Part shown: piece after piece, positions 1 through 8,179 of the stretch
Layout of the letters: the number at the start of each line of letters is the position of its first letter
Numbering within the stretch: the first letter of the stretch is position 1
NCBI RefSeq assembly: GCF_040120695.1
Contig: NZ_JBEEAC010000026.1
Coordinates: 1-64,000 of the forward strand
DNA length: 64,000 nucleotides
Source: Plantactinospora sp040120695
Lineage (GTDB): Bacteria > Actinomycetota > Actinomycetes > Mycobacteriales > Micromonosporaceae
Direction: 5' to 3'
Program-made: the position numbers and the translations under genes
Notes under the pieces: model-generated
What the model was told of the DNA's origin: nothing
Seen by the model: only the letters and a program-made list of their open reading frames with translations
The model's database searches: none

Positions 1-2
1 AG

Positions 3-68
3 GCCGAGTACTGGATGAGCACCATCACCCTGGCCAACTGGGCCGCCGAACGCGGCTACTCCGCATAA
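3..68 (+). CDS. C-terminal end of an unidentified protein (partial)
   Basis: The window opens inside a reading frame that codes for 21 residues ending ERGYSA before a TAA stop. It is followed 20 bases later by a strong hairpin terminator, which supports its being the true end of a gene. The visible tail is too short to assign a family. The start lies outside the window. Confidence 0.5.
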   Translation, partial: AEYWMSTITLANWAAERGYSA

Positions 69-88
69 CCAGAACCGGACACCACACG

Positions 89-120
89 AAAGGGCCAGCC
101 CCGACCGGGGCTGGCCCTTT
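89..120 (+). terminator. Rho-independent-like hairpin terminator
   Basis: A perfect inverted repeat has 12-bp GC-rich arms (91-102 and 107-118) around a GACC loop, extended by AA/TT pairs to 89-120. It sits just after the stop codon at 68. It probably ends the upstream gene and insulates the MocR gene that follows. Confidence 0.8.
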
Positions 121-244
121 CGCCGTCCGGCGGAACACCGGCGTAGCCGGAGTCCGCCGGCCCCCGTGCCGACCAGAGCACGGCCAACTCGTCCGCCAGC
201 GCGAGCGGTGTCGGCCCGCCCACTCTGCCCGGCACAATGGCCTG

Positions 245-1825
245 ATGAGCAGAGCCAAACAGGAGGCAGCCGACCGGTCCATATCCTCCGGCTCCGACTT
301 CCTCCAGCTCGACATCGGTGACGCGCCGGCCGGGGGCCGGGCCGACTGGCTCGCCAGCCGACTGCGGTCGGCGATCTCCGACGGCCGGGTGCCGGTGGGC
401 GGGCGGTTGCCGGCGACCCGGGTACTCGCCGCCGAGCTGGGCGTCTCCCGGGGGGTGGTCACCGAGGCGTACCAGCGGCTGGTCGAGGACGGTCACGTCG
501 CCGGGCGGGGCCGGGGCGGGACGATCGTCGTCTCCGCCCCGATCGGCGCACCCGCCGTCCCCGCCCGGTCGACCGGCACCTCGGCCGCGCCGTCCCGGTC
601 CACCGGCATCCCGGCCGCGCCGTCCCGGTCCACCGGCATCCCGGCCGTGACCGCCCGGTCCACCGGCATCCCGGCACCGGCCGCCGGGCCCTTCGCCGCC
701 GGCCCCCGCACCGACATCTTCGACTCGCTCCGCGCCGCGCCGGCCCGGATCGACCTGACCCCGGGGGTACCCGATCTCGCCGCCTTTCCCCGCGCGGCCT
801 GGCTGCGGGCCGAACGCGCCGTGCTGCACGCTCTGACGCCCGGCGACTTCGGCTACGGCGACCCGCGGGGCGCCCCGAGGCTGCGGGAGGCGGTCGCACG
901 CTGGCTGGCCCGCAACCGGGGAATCGGCGTGGACCCGGACGAGGTGCTGGTGGTGGCCGGCGTCGCGCAGGCGCTGACCCTGCTCGGGCAGGTGCTGCCC
1001 CGCGACGGGCTGCGGACGGTGGCGGTCGAGGACCCGGGCTCGCTCGGGGTCCGGCAGCAACTGTCCAACTGGGGGCTGGCGACGCCGCCGATCCCGGTCG
1101 ACGCCGCCGGGCTGTGTGTCGACGAACTCGTGGCCAGCGATGCCCCGGCGGTGATGCTGACCCCGGCGCACCAGTTCCCGACCGGGGTGGTGCTGGACGG
1201 TGCCCGGCGGCGCGAGCTGATGCGCTGGGCGACCGGCGGAGGGCTGATCATCGAGGACGACTACGACGCCGAACACCGGTACGACCGACCACCCGTACCG
1301 GCGCTCCGGGCGATGCTGCCCGAACAGGTCTGCTACGCCGGCAGTGTCTCCAAGCTGCTCGCCCCCGCCCTGCGGGTCGGCTGGCTGCTCGCACCGAGCC
1401 GGTACCGCGCCGCCCTGGTCGACGCGAAGCGGACCGCGGATCTCGGCAACGCCGCCCTGCCGCAACTGGTGCTGGCCGAGTTGATGGAGTCGGGAGGGCT
1501 GGAACGCCACCTGCGGCTCCTCCGCCGTCGCCACGTCCGGCGCCGGGACGCGATGATCGTCGCGATCCGGGCCCACCTGCCGGACGCGGTCGTGCACGGC
1601 GCGGCGGCGGGCCTTCACCTCATGATCACCTTTGTCGGTGGCCGAGGCGATCGCGTCGACGACGTCGAGCTGGCTACCGCGGCGCTCGCCCGGGGTGTCA
1701 AGGTGCAGCCGCTCTCCTGGCACCGGCAACGTCCCGGCCCGCCGGGCCTGGTGCTCGGCTACGCCGCCAGCACCACCGCCGAGATCTCCGACGGCATCGC
1801 CGCCGTCGGTGCCGCAGCGTGCTGA
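245..1825 (+). CDS. MocR/PdxR-type GntR-family regulator with aminotransferase domain
   Basis: The 526-residue protein has an N-terminal GntR winged helix (about residues 28-97; LPATRVLAAELGVSRGVV is the recognition-helix region). A fold-type I aminotransferase-like domain follows (about 160-526), with the PLP-binding lysine at K370 in SVSKLL and the conserved DDYDAEHRY stretch. This is the MocR/PdxR architecture; such proteins sense PLP or amino-metabolites and control nearby genes. The linker holds four copies of a 10-residue unit beginning RSTG (residues 108-147). A CACAAT hexamer at 233-238 lies just ahead of the ATG and no Shine-Dalgarno is visible, so a leaderless transcript is possible. 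The downstream lactonase lies 60 bp away on the same strand. The regulated target is not evident. Confidence 0.9.
   Translation: MSRAKQEAADRSISSGSDFLQLDIGDAPAGGRADWLASRLRSAISDGRVPVGGRLPATRVLAAELGVSRGVVTEAYQRLVEDGHVAGRGRGGTIVVSAPIGAPAVPARSTGTSAAPSRSTGIPAAPSRSTGIPAVTARSTGIPAPAAGPFAAGPRTDIFDSLRAAPARIDLTPGVPDLAAFPRAAWLRAERAVLHALTPGDFGYGDPRGAPRLREAVARWLARNRGIGVDPDEVLVVAGVAQALTLLGQVLPRDGLRTVAVEDPGSLGVRQQLSNWGLATPPIPVDAAGLCVDELVASDAPAVMLTPAHQFPTGVVLDGARRRELMRWATGGGLIIEDDYDAEHRYDRPPVPALRAMLPEQVCYAGSVSKLLAPALRVGWLLAPSRYRAALVDAKRTADLGNAALPQLVLAELMESGGLERHLRLLRRRHVRRRDAMIVAIRAHLPDAVVHGAAAGLHLMITFVGGRGDRVDDVELATAALARGVKVQPLSWHRQRPGPPGLVLGYAASTTAEISDGIAAVGAAAC
566..685 (+). repeat. Four tandem 30-bp repeats inside the MocR linker
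   Basis: Four in-frame copies of a 30-bp unit (RSTG + 6 residues) encode the disordered linker between the winged helix and the aminotransferase domain. Copy number could vary between strains by slippage without breaking the frame. Confidence 0.85.
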
Positions 1826-1885
1826 CATTATCGGGGTTCTGCCGCAGCCCGCTGACATGATCGAGGTTGTCGAAAGGAGCGCGAC

Positions 1886-2743
1886 GTGGTGGACGCGACG
1901 CAGGTGACGGATCCGTGCTGCCAGCATGCCGAGGGACCGGTCTGGGACCCCCGGACCGGTCGGCTGTTGTGGGTGGACATGCTGGCCGGCGACGTACTGA
2001 CGATGACGCCGGGGGCCGGGCGGGTGGATCGGCACCACGTCGACAGCGTCGCGGCGGTGGTGCGACCCCGGGCCGGGGACGGCTACCTGGTCGCGGTGGA
2101 GCGCGGGTTCCTGTTCACCGACGCGCAGCTCCGGCCGGTACGCCGGCTGCCCAACGTCTGGGCCGATCCGGACCTGCGGATGAACGAGGGCGGCTGCGAC
2201 CCGGCCGGCCGGTTCTACTGCGGCTCGATGGCGTACGACACCAGGCCGGGGGCGGCCGCGCTCTACCGGCTGGACGCCGACCTGGTGGCCCGGCGGGTAC
2301 TCACGGATGTCACCATCTCCAACGGCATCGGCTGGTCGCCCGACGGCACCCTGGCGTACTACGTCGACACCCCGACCCAGCGCGTCGACGTCTTCGACTA
2401 CGCCGCTGACGAGGCGGCGCTGACCGGCCGGCGGCCGTTCGCCCGGATCGAGCCCGCCGACGGCTCGCCGGACGGGCTGACGGTGGACGCCGAGGGCGGG
2501 GTGTGGGTCGCGCTCTGGGGCGGTGGCGAGGTACGCCGCTACGCACCGGACGGCCGGCTGGACGTACGGCTGGCGGTGCCGGCCCGTCAGGTCACCGCCT
2601 GCACCTTCGGCGGACCGGAGCTGCGCGATCTCTACATCACCACCTCCCGGCTCGGCCTGGACGACCCGGAGCCGGCCGCCGGTGCGCTGTTCCGGGCCGA
2701 GCCCGGGGTCGCCGGGCTGCCGGTCACCCCGTTCCGGGCCTGA
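1886..2743 (+). CDS. SMP-30/gluconolactonase/regucalcin-like protein
   Basis: The 285-residue protein has the SMP-30/LRE beta-propeller signature. An early HAEGPVWDP segment supplies the metal-binding Glu, WADPDLRMNEGGCDPAGRFYCG follows, and the catalytic-type segments NGIGWSPDG and DGLTVDAEGGVWVA come later. Family members are Ca/Zn-dependent lactonases that hydrolyse aldonolactones in sugar catabolism; the substrate cannot be told from sequence. The GTG start at 1886 is chosen for the AAGGAG at 1874-1879. It lies on the same strand 60 bp after the MocR gene, so co-transcription is possible. Confidence 0.88.
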   Translation: MVDATQVTDPCCQHAEGPVWDPRTGRLLWVDMLAGDVLTMTPGAGRVDRHHVDSVAAVVRPRAGDGYLVAVERGFLFTDAQLRPVRRLPNVWADPDLRMNEGGCDPAGRFYCGSMAYDTRPGAAALYRLDADLVARRVLTDVTISNGIGWSPDGTLAYYVDTPTQRVDVFDYAADEAALTGRRPFARIEPADGSPDGLTVDAEGGVWVALWGGGEVRRYAPDGRLDVRLAVPARQVTACTFGGPELRDLYITTSRLGLDDPEPAAGALFRAEPGVAGLPVTPFRA

Positions 2744-2771
2744 ACCGGTCACCTGCCCCGGTGCCGGCGTC

Positions 2772-2787
2772 TCAACACGCGAGTTGA
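2772..2787. promoter_or_regulatory. Operator-like dyad 1: TCAAC-N6-GTTGA
   Basis: Within an 8-bp-arm inverted repeat (2769-2790, GTCTCAAC-N6-GTTGAGAC) lies the core TCAAC-N6-GTTGA. The same arms and spacing recur at 2841-2856. Two copies in one 117-bp promoter region suggest a repressor dimer site rather than a terminator, although the four T's after 2790 leave termination of the lactonase gene possible. Confidence 0.6.
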
Positions 2788-2840
2788 GACTTTTGGCCGG
2801 AGCCGCCCGGACAACCTTGCCGAACTCTTAACATGGAGGT

Positions 2841-2856
2841 TCAACGATATTGTTGA
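2841..2856. promoter_or_regulatory. Operator-like dyad 2: TCAAC-N6-GTTGA
   Basis: This second dyad has arms and spacer length identical to 2772-2787 and starts 69 bp further on. It ends 4 bp before the ATG of the UvrA-like gene, so a bound repressor would cover the ribosome-binding region. The two copies differ only in the 6-bp spacer. Confidence 0.65.
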
Positions 2857-2860
2857 GGGA

Positions 2861-5173
2861 ATGAGTGTCGTTGAACTTTCCGGGCCGGACGGGCCGGTCA
2901 CCGAGTGGATCCGGGTCACCGGCGCCCGCGAACACAACCTCGCGGACGTCGCCGTCGAGATTCCCAAGCGCAGGCTGACCGTCGTCACCGGCGTCTCCGG
3001 ATCGGGGAAGTCGTCGCTGGTCTTCGAGACGATCGCGGTCGAGGGCCAGCGGCAGATGACCGAGATGCTGCCGATGTTCGTCCGCAACTTCCTGCCGAGT
3101 ACCGCCAGACCGGCCGTCGACCTGATCGAGCATCTGCCGGCGACGGTCGCGATCGACCAGCGACCGCTCACCGGCGGGCCGAGGTCGACCGTCGGCACCA
3201 TCACCGACATCGCCCCGCTGCTGCGGCTGCTCTTCGCCCGGGTCGGCGAGCCGTTCGTCGGCTACCCCGACGCGTTCTCGTTCAACATGCCCGCCGGGAT
3301 GTGCCCGGAGTGCGAGGGGCTCGGCGAGGTCACCGACGTCGACCTGGCCACCTTCCTCGACCCCACCCGGTCGCTCAACGAGGGGGCCCTGCTCGCCCCG
3401 ACGTTCAAGGTGGGCAGCCGGGACTGGCACCTGCTCGCCACCTCGGGCCGGCTCGACCCGGACAAGCCGGTGTCGGCGTACTCGGACCGGGAACTCGACG
3501 ACCTGCTGTACGCGACCGACGGCACGGTGCCGCTGGAGGTCGGTGGGTCGACGATCCACCTGAGCTACGAGGGCGCGGTGGTGAAGTTCCGCCGACGCTA
3601 CCTCGACCAGCAGACGGAGCCGGGGGAGCGGACCCGGCGGATGGTGCGGGAGCACACCACCTCGGTGCGGTGCCGGGGGTGCGGCGGCAGCCGGCTGTCG
3701 CCGCTGGCGCGCTCCAGCCGGATCGGCGGGCACGACATCGCCGAACTCTGCGCGATGGAGGCCGAGGAACTGCTCGGCGTACTGGCCGGGCTGGAGGTGC
3801 CGGCGGCCAAGCCGGTGCTGGACACCCTGGTCGGCCAGGTCGGGCACCTGGTGGAGATCGGGCTCGGCTACCTGAGCCTGGACCGGCGCACCAGTACGCT
3901 CTCCGGGGGCGAAGCCCAGCGGGTCAAGATCGTACGACACCTCTCCAGCAGCCTGAACGACCTGCTCTACATCTTCGACGAGCCGAGCGTCGGGCTGCAT
4001 CCCCGGGACGTGCACCGGCTCACCAACCTGCTGCGCACGTTGCGGGACAAGGGCAACACCGTGCTGGTCGTCGAGCACGACCGTGACGTGATCGCGGCCG
4101 CCGACCACGTGCTCGACCTGGGCCCCGGCGCCGGTACGGCGGGCGGCCGGGTGGTCTACGCCGGCGGGGTCGACGGGCTCGTCGACGCCGACACCGCGAC
4201 CGGCCGGGCGATGACCCGGGGCACCCGGCTGAAGGCGACGGTACGCACCCCGACCGGCGTACTGCCGATCGTCGAGGCCCGCACGCACAACCTGCGCGAC
4301 CTCAGCCTCAACATCCCGTCCGGGGTGCTCACCGTGATCGCCGGGGTCGCCGGCGCGGGCAAGTCGAGCCTGGTGGGCGGCGCGTTCCGGGCCCAGCATC
4401 CCGAGGCGGTGATCGTCGACCAGTCGATGCCGCACGCCAACCGCCGGTCCACCGTCGTCACCTACACCGGGGTCGCCGACCAGATCCGGACCGAGTTCGC
4501 CCGGGCCAACCGGGTCAGTCCGGCCCTGTTCAGCGCGAACTCCTCGGGGGCCTGCGCCACCTGTGCGGGCCTGGGCGTGGTGCAGACCGACTTCGGCGCG
4601 CTGGAGGGCATCTCGCTGGTCTGCCAGACCTGCGACGGCCGCCGCTTCTCCGACGAGGTGCTGGGCTACCGGCTGCGCGGACGGACCATCAGCGACGTGC
4701 TGGAGATGACGGTCGCGCAGGGGCGGGAGTTCTTCGCCGGCAGCCGCCGGATCGCCCCGGTGCTGGCGGCGATCGCCGACGTCGGGCTCGACTACCTGCG
4801 GCTTGGCCAGCCGCTGACCAGCCTCTCCGGTGGCGAGTGCCAGCGGATCAAGCTCGCCACGCACCTGCGCGGCGGCGCCCCGGCGTACGTGCTCGACGAG
4901 CCGACCACCGGGCTGCACATGGCGGACGTGGGTCGGCTGCTGGGCGTACTGGACCGGCTGGTCGACGAGTACGGGGCGACCGTACTCGTGATCGAGCACA
5001 ACCTGGACGTCGTCGCGTACGCCGACTGGGTGGTGGAGCTCGGGCCGGAGGGCGGCAGCCGGGGTGGCCGGGTGCTCTACCAGGGCGAGCCGGGTGGCCT
5101 GGTCGAGCTGGCCACCTCGCCCACCGGCGTACACCTGCGCCGGGCCCTGGGTGCCGCGGCGGTGCCGGCATGA
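2861..5173 (+). CDS. UvrA-like ABC ATPase (UvrA2/drug-resistance type)
   Basis: The 770-residue protein has two UvrA-type ABC modules. Walker A motifs are GVSGSGKSS (about 44-52) and GVAGAGKSS (about 495-503). Signatures are LSGGEAQ (about 348) and LSGGECQ (about 657). Zinc-type Cys pairs (CPECEGLG, CRGCGG, CATCAGLG, CQTCDG) are present. It is well short of the roughly 950 residues of housekeeping UvrA, as in the UvrA2/DrrC-like paralogues tied to resistance against DNA-binding drugs, where the UvrB-interacting region is reduced. The twin dyads upstream suggest inducible control. The next gene overlaps by 4 bp. A repair role is not excluded. Confidence 0.88.
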   Translation: MSVVELSGPDGPVTEWIRVTGAREHNLADVAVEIPKRRLTVVTGVSGSGKSSLVFETIAVEGQRQMTEMLPMFVRNFLPSTARPAVDLIEHLPATVAIDQRPLTGGPRSTVGTITDIAPLLRLLFARVGEPFVGYPDAFSFNMPAGMCPECEGLGEVTDVDLATFLDPTRSLNEGALLAPTFKVGSRDWHLLATSGRLDPDKPVSAYSDRELDDLLYATDGTVPLEVGGSTIHLSYEGAVVKFRRRYLDQQTEPGERTRRMVREHTTSVRCRGCGGSRLSPLARSSRIGGHDIAELCAMEAEELLGVLAGLEVPAAKPVLDTLVGQVGHLVEIGLGYLSLDRRTSTLSGGEAQRVKIVRHLSSSLNDLLYIFDEPSVGLHPRDVHRLTNLLRTLRDKGNTVLVVEHDRDVIAAADHVLDLGPGAGTAGGRVVYAGGVDGLVDADTATGRAMTRGTRLKATVRTPTGVLPIVEARTHNLRDLSLNIPSGVLTVIAGVAGAGKSSLVGGAFRAQHPEAVIVDQSMPHANRRSTVVTYTGVADQIRTEFARANRVSPALFSANSSGACATCAGLGVVQTDFGALEGISLVCQTCDGRRFSDEVLGYRLRGRTISDVLEMTVAQGREFFAGSRRIAPVLAAIADVGLDYLRLGQPLTSLSGGECQRIKLATHLRGGAPAYVLDEPTTGLHMADVGRLLGVLDRLVDEYGATVLVIEHNLDVVAYADWVVELGPEGGSRGGRVLYQGEPGGLVELATSPTGVHLRRALGAAAVPA

Positions 5174-5565
5174 CGCCGGTGACCGAGGGCGACCGTCGCC
5201 GCCTCGCGGCCGCCGTCGCCGAGGCGGCCGGGGCGGTGGTCGAGCTGCTCGGCGCGTACCCGGTGCGGGCCGGCACGCCGGTCCCGGTCGCCGAACTGTT
5301 GCCGCCGCTGGCCGCGCGGCACCGCGCCCTCCAGGAGGCGGTCGACGGCTATCCCGGCCCGCTGGCCGTGGACCCGGCCGGCCGACCCGACCCGCTGGGC
5401 GGGGAGCTCGCCGGCCTGATGAGCTGGCTGCAACTGCTGGGGGTGCTCTATCGCGGGCTGGACGACATCCCCGAGTCGATGCGGATCACCGCCGGTCGGA
5501 GCTTCGCGGCCGCGCACCTCGCCGCCCGACGGGTACGCGACCGGGCCCGCCGCCTGGCCGGCTGA
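5170..5565 (+). CDS. Hypothetical protein translationally coupled to the UvrA-like gene
   Basis: The 131-residue, Ala/Arg-rich, probably helical soluble protein starts at an ATG overlapping the UvrA-like stop (ATGA at 5170-5173), so the two are co-translated. I do not recognise a family. It has no signal peptide or membrane segment. A helper or dosage-linked role with the UvrA-like ATPase is an inference from coupling alone. Confidence 0.75.
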   Translation: MTPVTEGDRRRLAAAVAEAAGAVVELLGAYPVRAGTPVPVAELLPPLAARHRALQEAVDGYPGPLAVDPAGRPDPLGGELAGLMSWLQLLGVLYRGLDDIPESMRITAGRSFAAAHLAARRVRDRARRLAG

Positions 5566-5567
5566 CC

Positions 5568-5609
5568 GCCGCCCGACGGGCCGGCAGGTCAGCCCGCCCG
5601 TCGGGCGGC
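5568..5609. terminator. Bidirectional hairpin terminator
   Basis: Perfect 14-bp arms (5568-5581 and 5596-5609) with a 14-nt loop fill the gap between two convergent genes. They directly abut both stop codons, as expected for a shared terminator. Confidence 0.8.
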
Positions 5610-5610
5610 G

Positions 5611-6852
5611 CTACGTCTCGACCCGCTCCTCGCCGACCCGGACGATCAGCCGGCTGGCCACGGCGGCGTAGCAGATCATCAGCAGGGCGAGCAGGGGCAC
5701 CAGGACGATCGGCGGCGGTATCAGGGCGGCGGCGCCGAGCAGCCCGACGCCGACCGCCGCGATCCCGATCCGCAGCGCCGGTACCCTGCCCAGCGCGATC
5801 CGTTGCAGCGCCAGGCCACCGACCATCCAACTGGCGAGCGAGACCGCCAGCAGCAGGCGCAGCATCTGCGGCAGGTGCTCCCGGCCGGCCCCGGCCTCCC
5901 GGACGGCCTGGCCCAGGCACCAGCCGAGCAGCAGCAGCGCGGAGCCGACCACCCCGTGCGCGGTCGCGTAGCCGATGCCGGCGCTCAACCGCGACGTGGT
6001 CAGCCCCACGGTCACGAAGGTGGTGTAGACCCACCATATCGAGGCGGGGATGAGGAAGCCGGTGAGCGCCACCACGACGGCGGCCGGCGACGGGCGGGTC
6101 GGCACCGCGTCGATCAGGTCGGTCAGGCTGATCCCGAGCAGGATGATGGTGAACTGCCCGATCCGTTCCGGCAGGTGTGACGGGTGGACCGGATGCTGCA
6201 CCAGCCAACGGCGGCCGAGCCACGGGGTCAGTACCTCGACGACCAGTCCGATCAGCCAGAGCAGCGGACGGTTGTGTGCCGGTACGGCGAGCGAGGCGAC
6301 CCAGAAGAGCAGGCCCGCGCCGAACCCGACGAGGTAGACGGTGGTCAGCCGGCGTGCGGTGGTACCGACGCCGCGTACCCGGAGGTAGAGCACCAACAGG
6401 GTGCCGCGGACCACGAGGTAGCCGACGGGTAGCAGCCGGGTCTCCGGAGCATCCTCGGCGCCGATCGCCATGATGCCCGCGCCGATCATGCCGGCGAGGA
6501 CGACCAGCCGGTGGCCGAGGTCGTCGGGGTCGAAACGGGTGTCGTAGAAGGCCTGCCCGACCCAGGCCCAGTAGACGATCACGAAGAGGCCGGCGGTCCA
6601 GAGGATCTCGCCGGTGTCGGGGACCACCTCGGCGAGCCGGCTCTGCACGGCCGCGAGGGCCAGTACGAAGACCAGGTCGAAGAAGAGTTCGAGCCAGGAC
6701 GCGTGCCGCTCCTCCTCGCCGGGCAGGGAATCCGGGTCCAGGCCCCAGCGCTCGACGAGCCGGCGTGGCCGGATCACACCGTGCTCCGGTCGCCGGTCCG
6801 GCCGCCCCGGCAGGGTACGCGGTGCCGCCTCCAGCTCACAGACGGTAATCAT
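5611..6852 (-). CDS. LtrA family (low temperature requirement) membrane protein
   Basis: The 413-residue polytopic protein has the LtrA opening HASWLELFFDLVFVLALA after a soluble N-terminus of about 50 residues, then about ten hydrophobic helices. The family is named for Listeria LtrA; its biochemical activity is not established. The ATG at 6852 has only a weak GACGGA ahead of it, and a GTG near residue 25 is an alternative. It converges on the UvrA-like unit. Confidence 0.85.
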   Translation of the reverse strand: MITVCELEAAPRTLPGRPDRRPEHGVIRPRRLVERWGLDPDSLPGEEERHASWLELFFDLVFVLALAAVQSRLAEVVPDTGEILWTAGLFVIVYWAWVGQAFYDTRFDPDDLGHRLVVLAGMIGAGIMAIGAEDAPETRLLPVGYLVVRGTLLVLYLRVRGVGTTARRLTTVYLVGFGAGLLFWVASLAVPAHNRPLLWLIGLVVEVLTPWLGRRWLVQHPVHPSHLPERIGQFTIILLGISLTDLIDAVPTRPSPAAVVVALTGFLIPASIWWVYTTFVTVGLTTSRLSAGIGYATAHGVVGSALLLLGWCLGQAVREAGAGREHLPQMLRLLLAVSLASWMVGGLALQRIALGRVPALRIGIAAVGVGLLGAAALIPPPIVLVPLLALLMICYAAVASRLIVRVGEERVET

Positions 6853-6967
6853 TCCGTCTGGGTCGGGCCGGTCGGGCGGGATCGGCGAATCCCGTTCGGG
6901 GGCGAATCCGGGGTCGGGTAGGGGTTAGATCAAGGGCGGTTCTGCCAGCTTTCAGTCGTACATGCCC

Positions 6968-6992
6968 GTTTTATACATCAGCCGTTCGGCTA
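6968..6992 (+). promoter_or_regulatory. Possible SigB/SigF-type promoter ahead of the sigma factor gene
   Basis: GTTTT at 6968-6972, a 15-nt spacer and GGCTA at 6988-6992 match the GTTT-N15-GGGTA pattern known for actinobacterial SigF/SigB promoters with one mismatch. It is placed 62 bp before the start of a sigma factor of that family, so autoregulation is plausible. This is a pattern match only. Confidence 0.35.
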
Positions 6993-7053
6993 GCCTCAAC
7001 CAATACCAACGGGCTAAGGTGATGCCTGAACAGCCAGCGCAGGGAGGAACCAC

Positions 7054-7848
7054 ATGACCACCACAACCACCAGAACCACCACCACCAACCCCACCCTCAC
7101 CGACACCGCCACCGACCTCCTCCACGCCATGACCGCCCTACCCACCCACCACCCCTCCCGACCCACCCTCCGCGACAAAGCCATCGAAGCCTGGCTCCCC
7201 CTCGCCCACCACCTCGCCCACCGCTACAGCGGACGCGGCGAACCCACCGACGACCTCACCCAAACCGCCGCCATCGGCCTCATCAAAGCCATCGACAAAT
7301 GGGACCCCACCCGCGGCGTCGACTTCGCCGGCTACGCCATCCCCACCATCATCGGCGAACTCAAACGACACTTCCGCGACCGCACCTGGGACATCCGCGT
7401 CCCCCGCCGCCTCCAAGAACTCCGCCTCGCCATCAGCGAAGCCAACAGCACCCTCCTACAAACCCTCGGCCGCTCCCCCACCATCACCGACATCGCCACC
7501 CACCTCAACCTCACCGAAGAAGACATCCTCGAAGGCCTCGAAGGCGCCCGCGCCTACAACGCCGTCTCCCTCTCCACCCCCACCGGCGACGGCGAACGCA
7601 CCACCGAACTCGGCGACCTCCTCGGCACCGAAGACAACCAATACGAACTCGCCGAACTCCGCGTCGCCCTCGGCCCCGCCCTCGCCACCCTCGACGAACG
7701 CGAACAAAAAATCCTCACCCTCCGCTTCTACGGCAACCTCACCCAATCCCAAATCGCCGAACACATCGGCGTCTCCCAAATGCACATCAGCCGCCTCCTC
7801 ACCCGCGCCCTCACCAAACTCCGCACCCAACTCGCCGACACCTACTGA
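7054..7848 (+). CDS. RNA polymerase sigma factor, SigB/SigF/SigG family
   Basis: The 264-residue sigma-70 group 3 protein has region 2 (about 40-115; DLTQTAAIGLIKAIDKWDP and the core-binding segment FAGYAIPTIIGELKRHFRD), region 3 (about 125-180) and region 4 (about 205-260; LTQSQIAEHIGVSQMHISRLL helix-turn-helix). Such factors usually control stress or developmental genes and are held by RsbW-type anti-sigma factors; no adjacent anti-sigma gene is present. The ATG follows a strong AGGGAGGA. Codon use is strikingly unlike its neighbours: as far as I can read every Glu is GAA, every Gln CAA and every Lys AAA, and the sense strand is C-rich and G-poor. An IS3 element starts 17 bp after the stop. 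Confidence 0.93.
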   Translation: MTTTTTRTTTTNPTLTDTATDLLHAMTALPTHHPSRPTLRDKAIEAWLPLAHHLAHRYSGRGEPTDDLTQTAAIGLIKAIDKWDPTRGVDFAGYAIPTIIGELKRHFRDRTWDIRVPRRLQELRLAISEANSTLLQTLGRSPTITDIATHLNLTEEDILEGLEGARAYNAVSLSTPTGDGERTTELGDLLGTEDNQYELAELRVALGPALATLDEREQKILTLRFYGNLTQSQIAEHIGVSQMHISRLLTRALTKLRTQLADTY

Positions 7849-7865
7849 CGGCGCGGCGGGCAGCC

Positions 7866-7892
7866 TGCGGTTCCCCTCGTAGCGTGGAGGCC
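7866..7892 (+). repeat. IS3 left terminal inverted repeat
   Basis: This 27-bp sequence begins TGC and pairs with the reverse complement of 10433-10459, sharing the blocks TCCCCT and CGTGGAGG. Confidence 0.8.
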
Positions 7893-8179
7893 AGATCTTG
7901 AGGGATAGAGGTTCATGGCTGAGACGAGACGCCGGTTCGATCCGGAGTTCCGCGAGGGCGCGGTCCGGATCGTGCGGGAGACGGGGAAGTCGATCGCGCA
8001 GGTCGCTCGTGACCTGGGCATCAACGACGGCACCCTCGCCAATTGGGTGAAGAAGGACCGCGAAGCCCGTGGTGAGGCCGTGGCTGGTGGCCTGTCGGAG
8101 GACGAGCGGTCCGAGTTGGCGCGGCTACGGCGCGAGAACGCCGAGCTGGCGATGGAGCGTGATGACGCCCCTATGTTTG

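Noticed and set aside
56..2752. An 898-codon minus-strand frame over the MocR and lactonase genes
   Set aside because: It spans two well-supported plus-strand genes and their gap, and has the Arg/Gly/Pro composition typical of a shadow frame.
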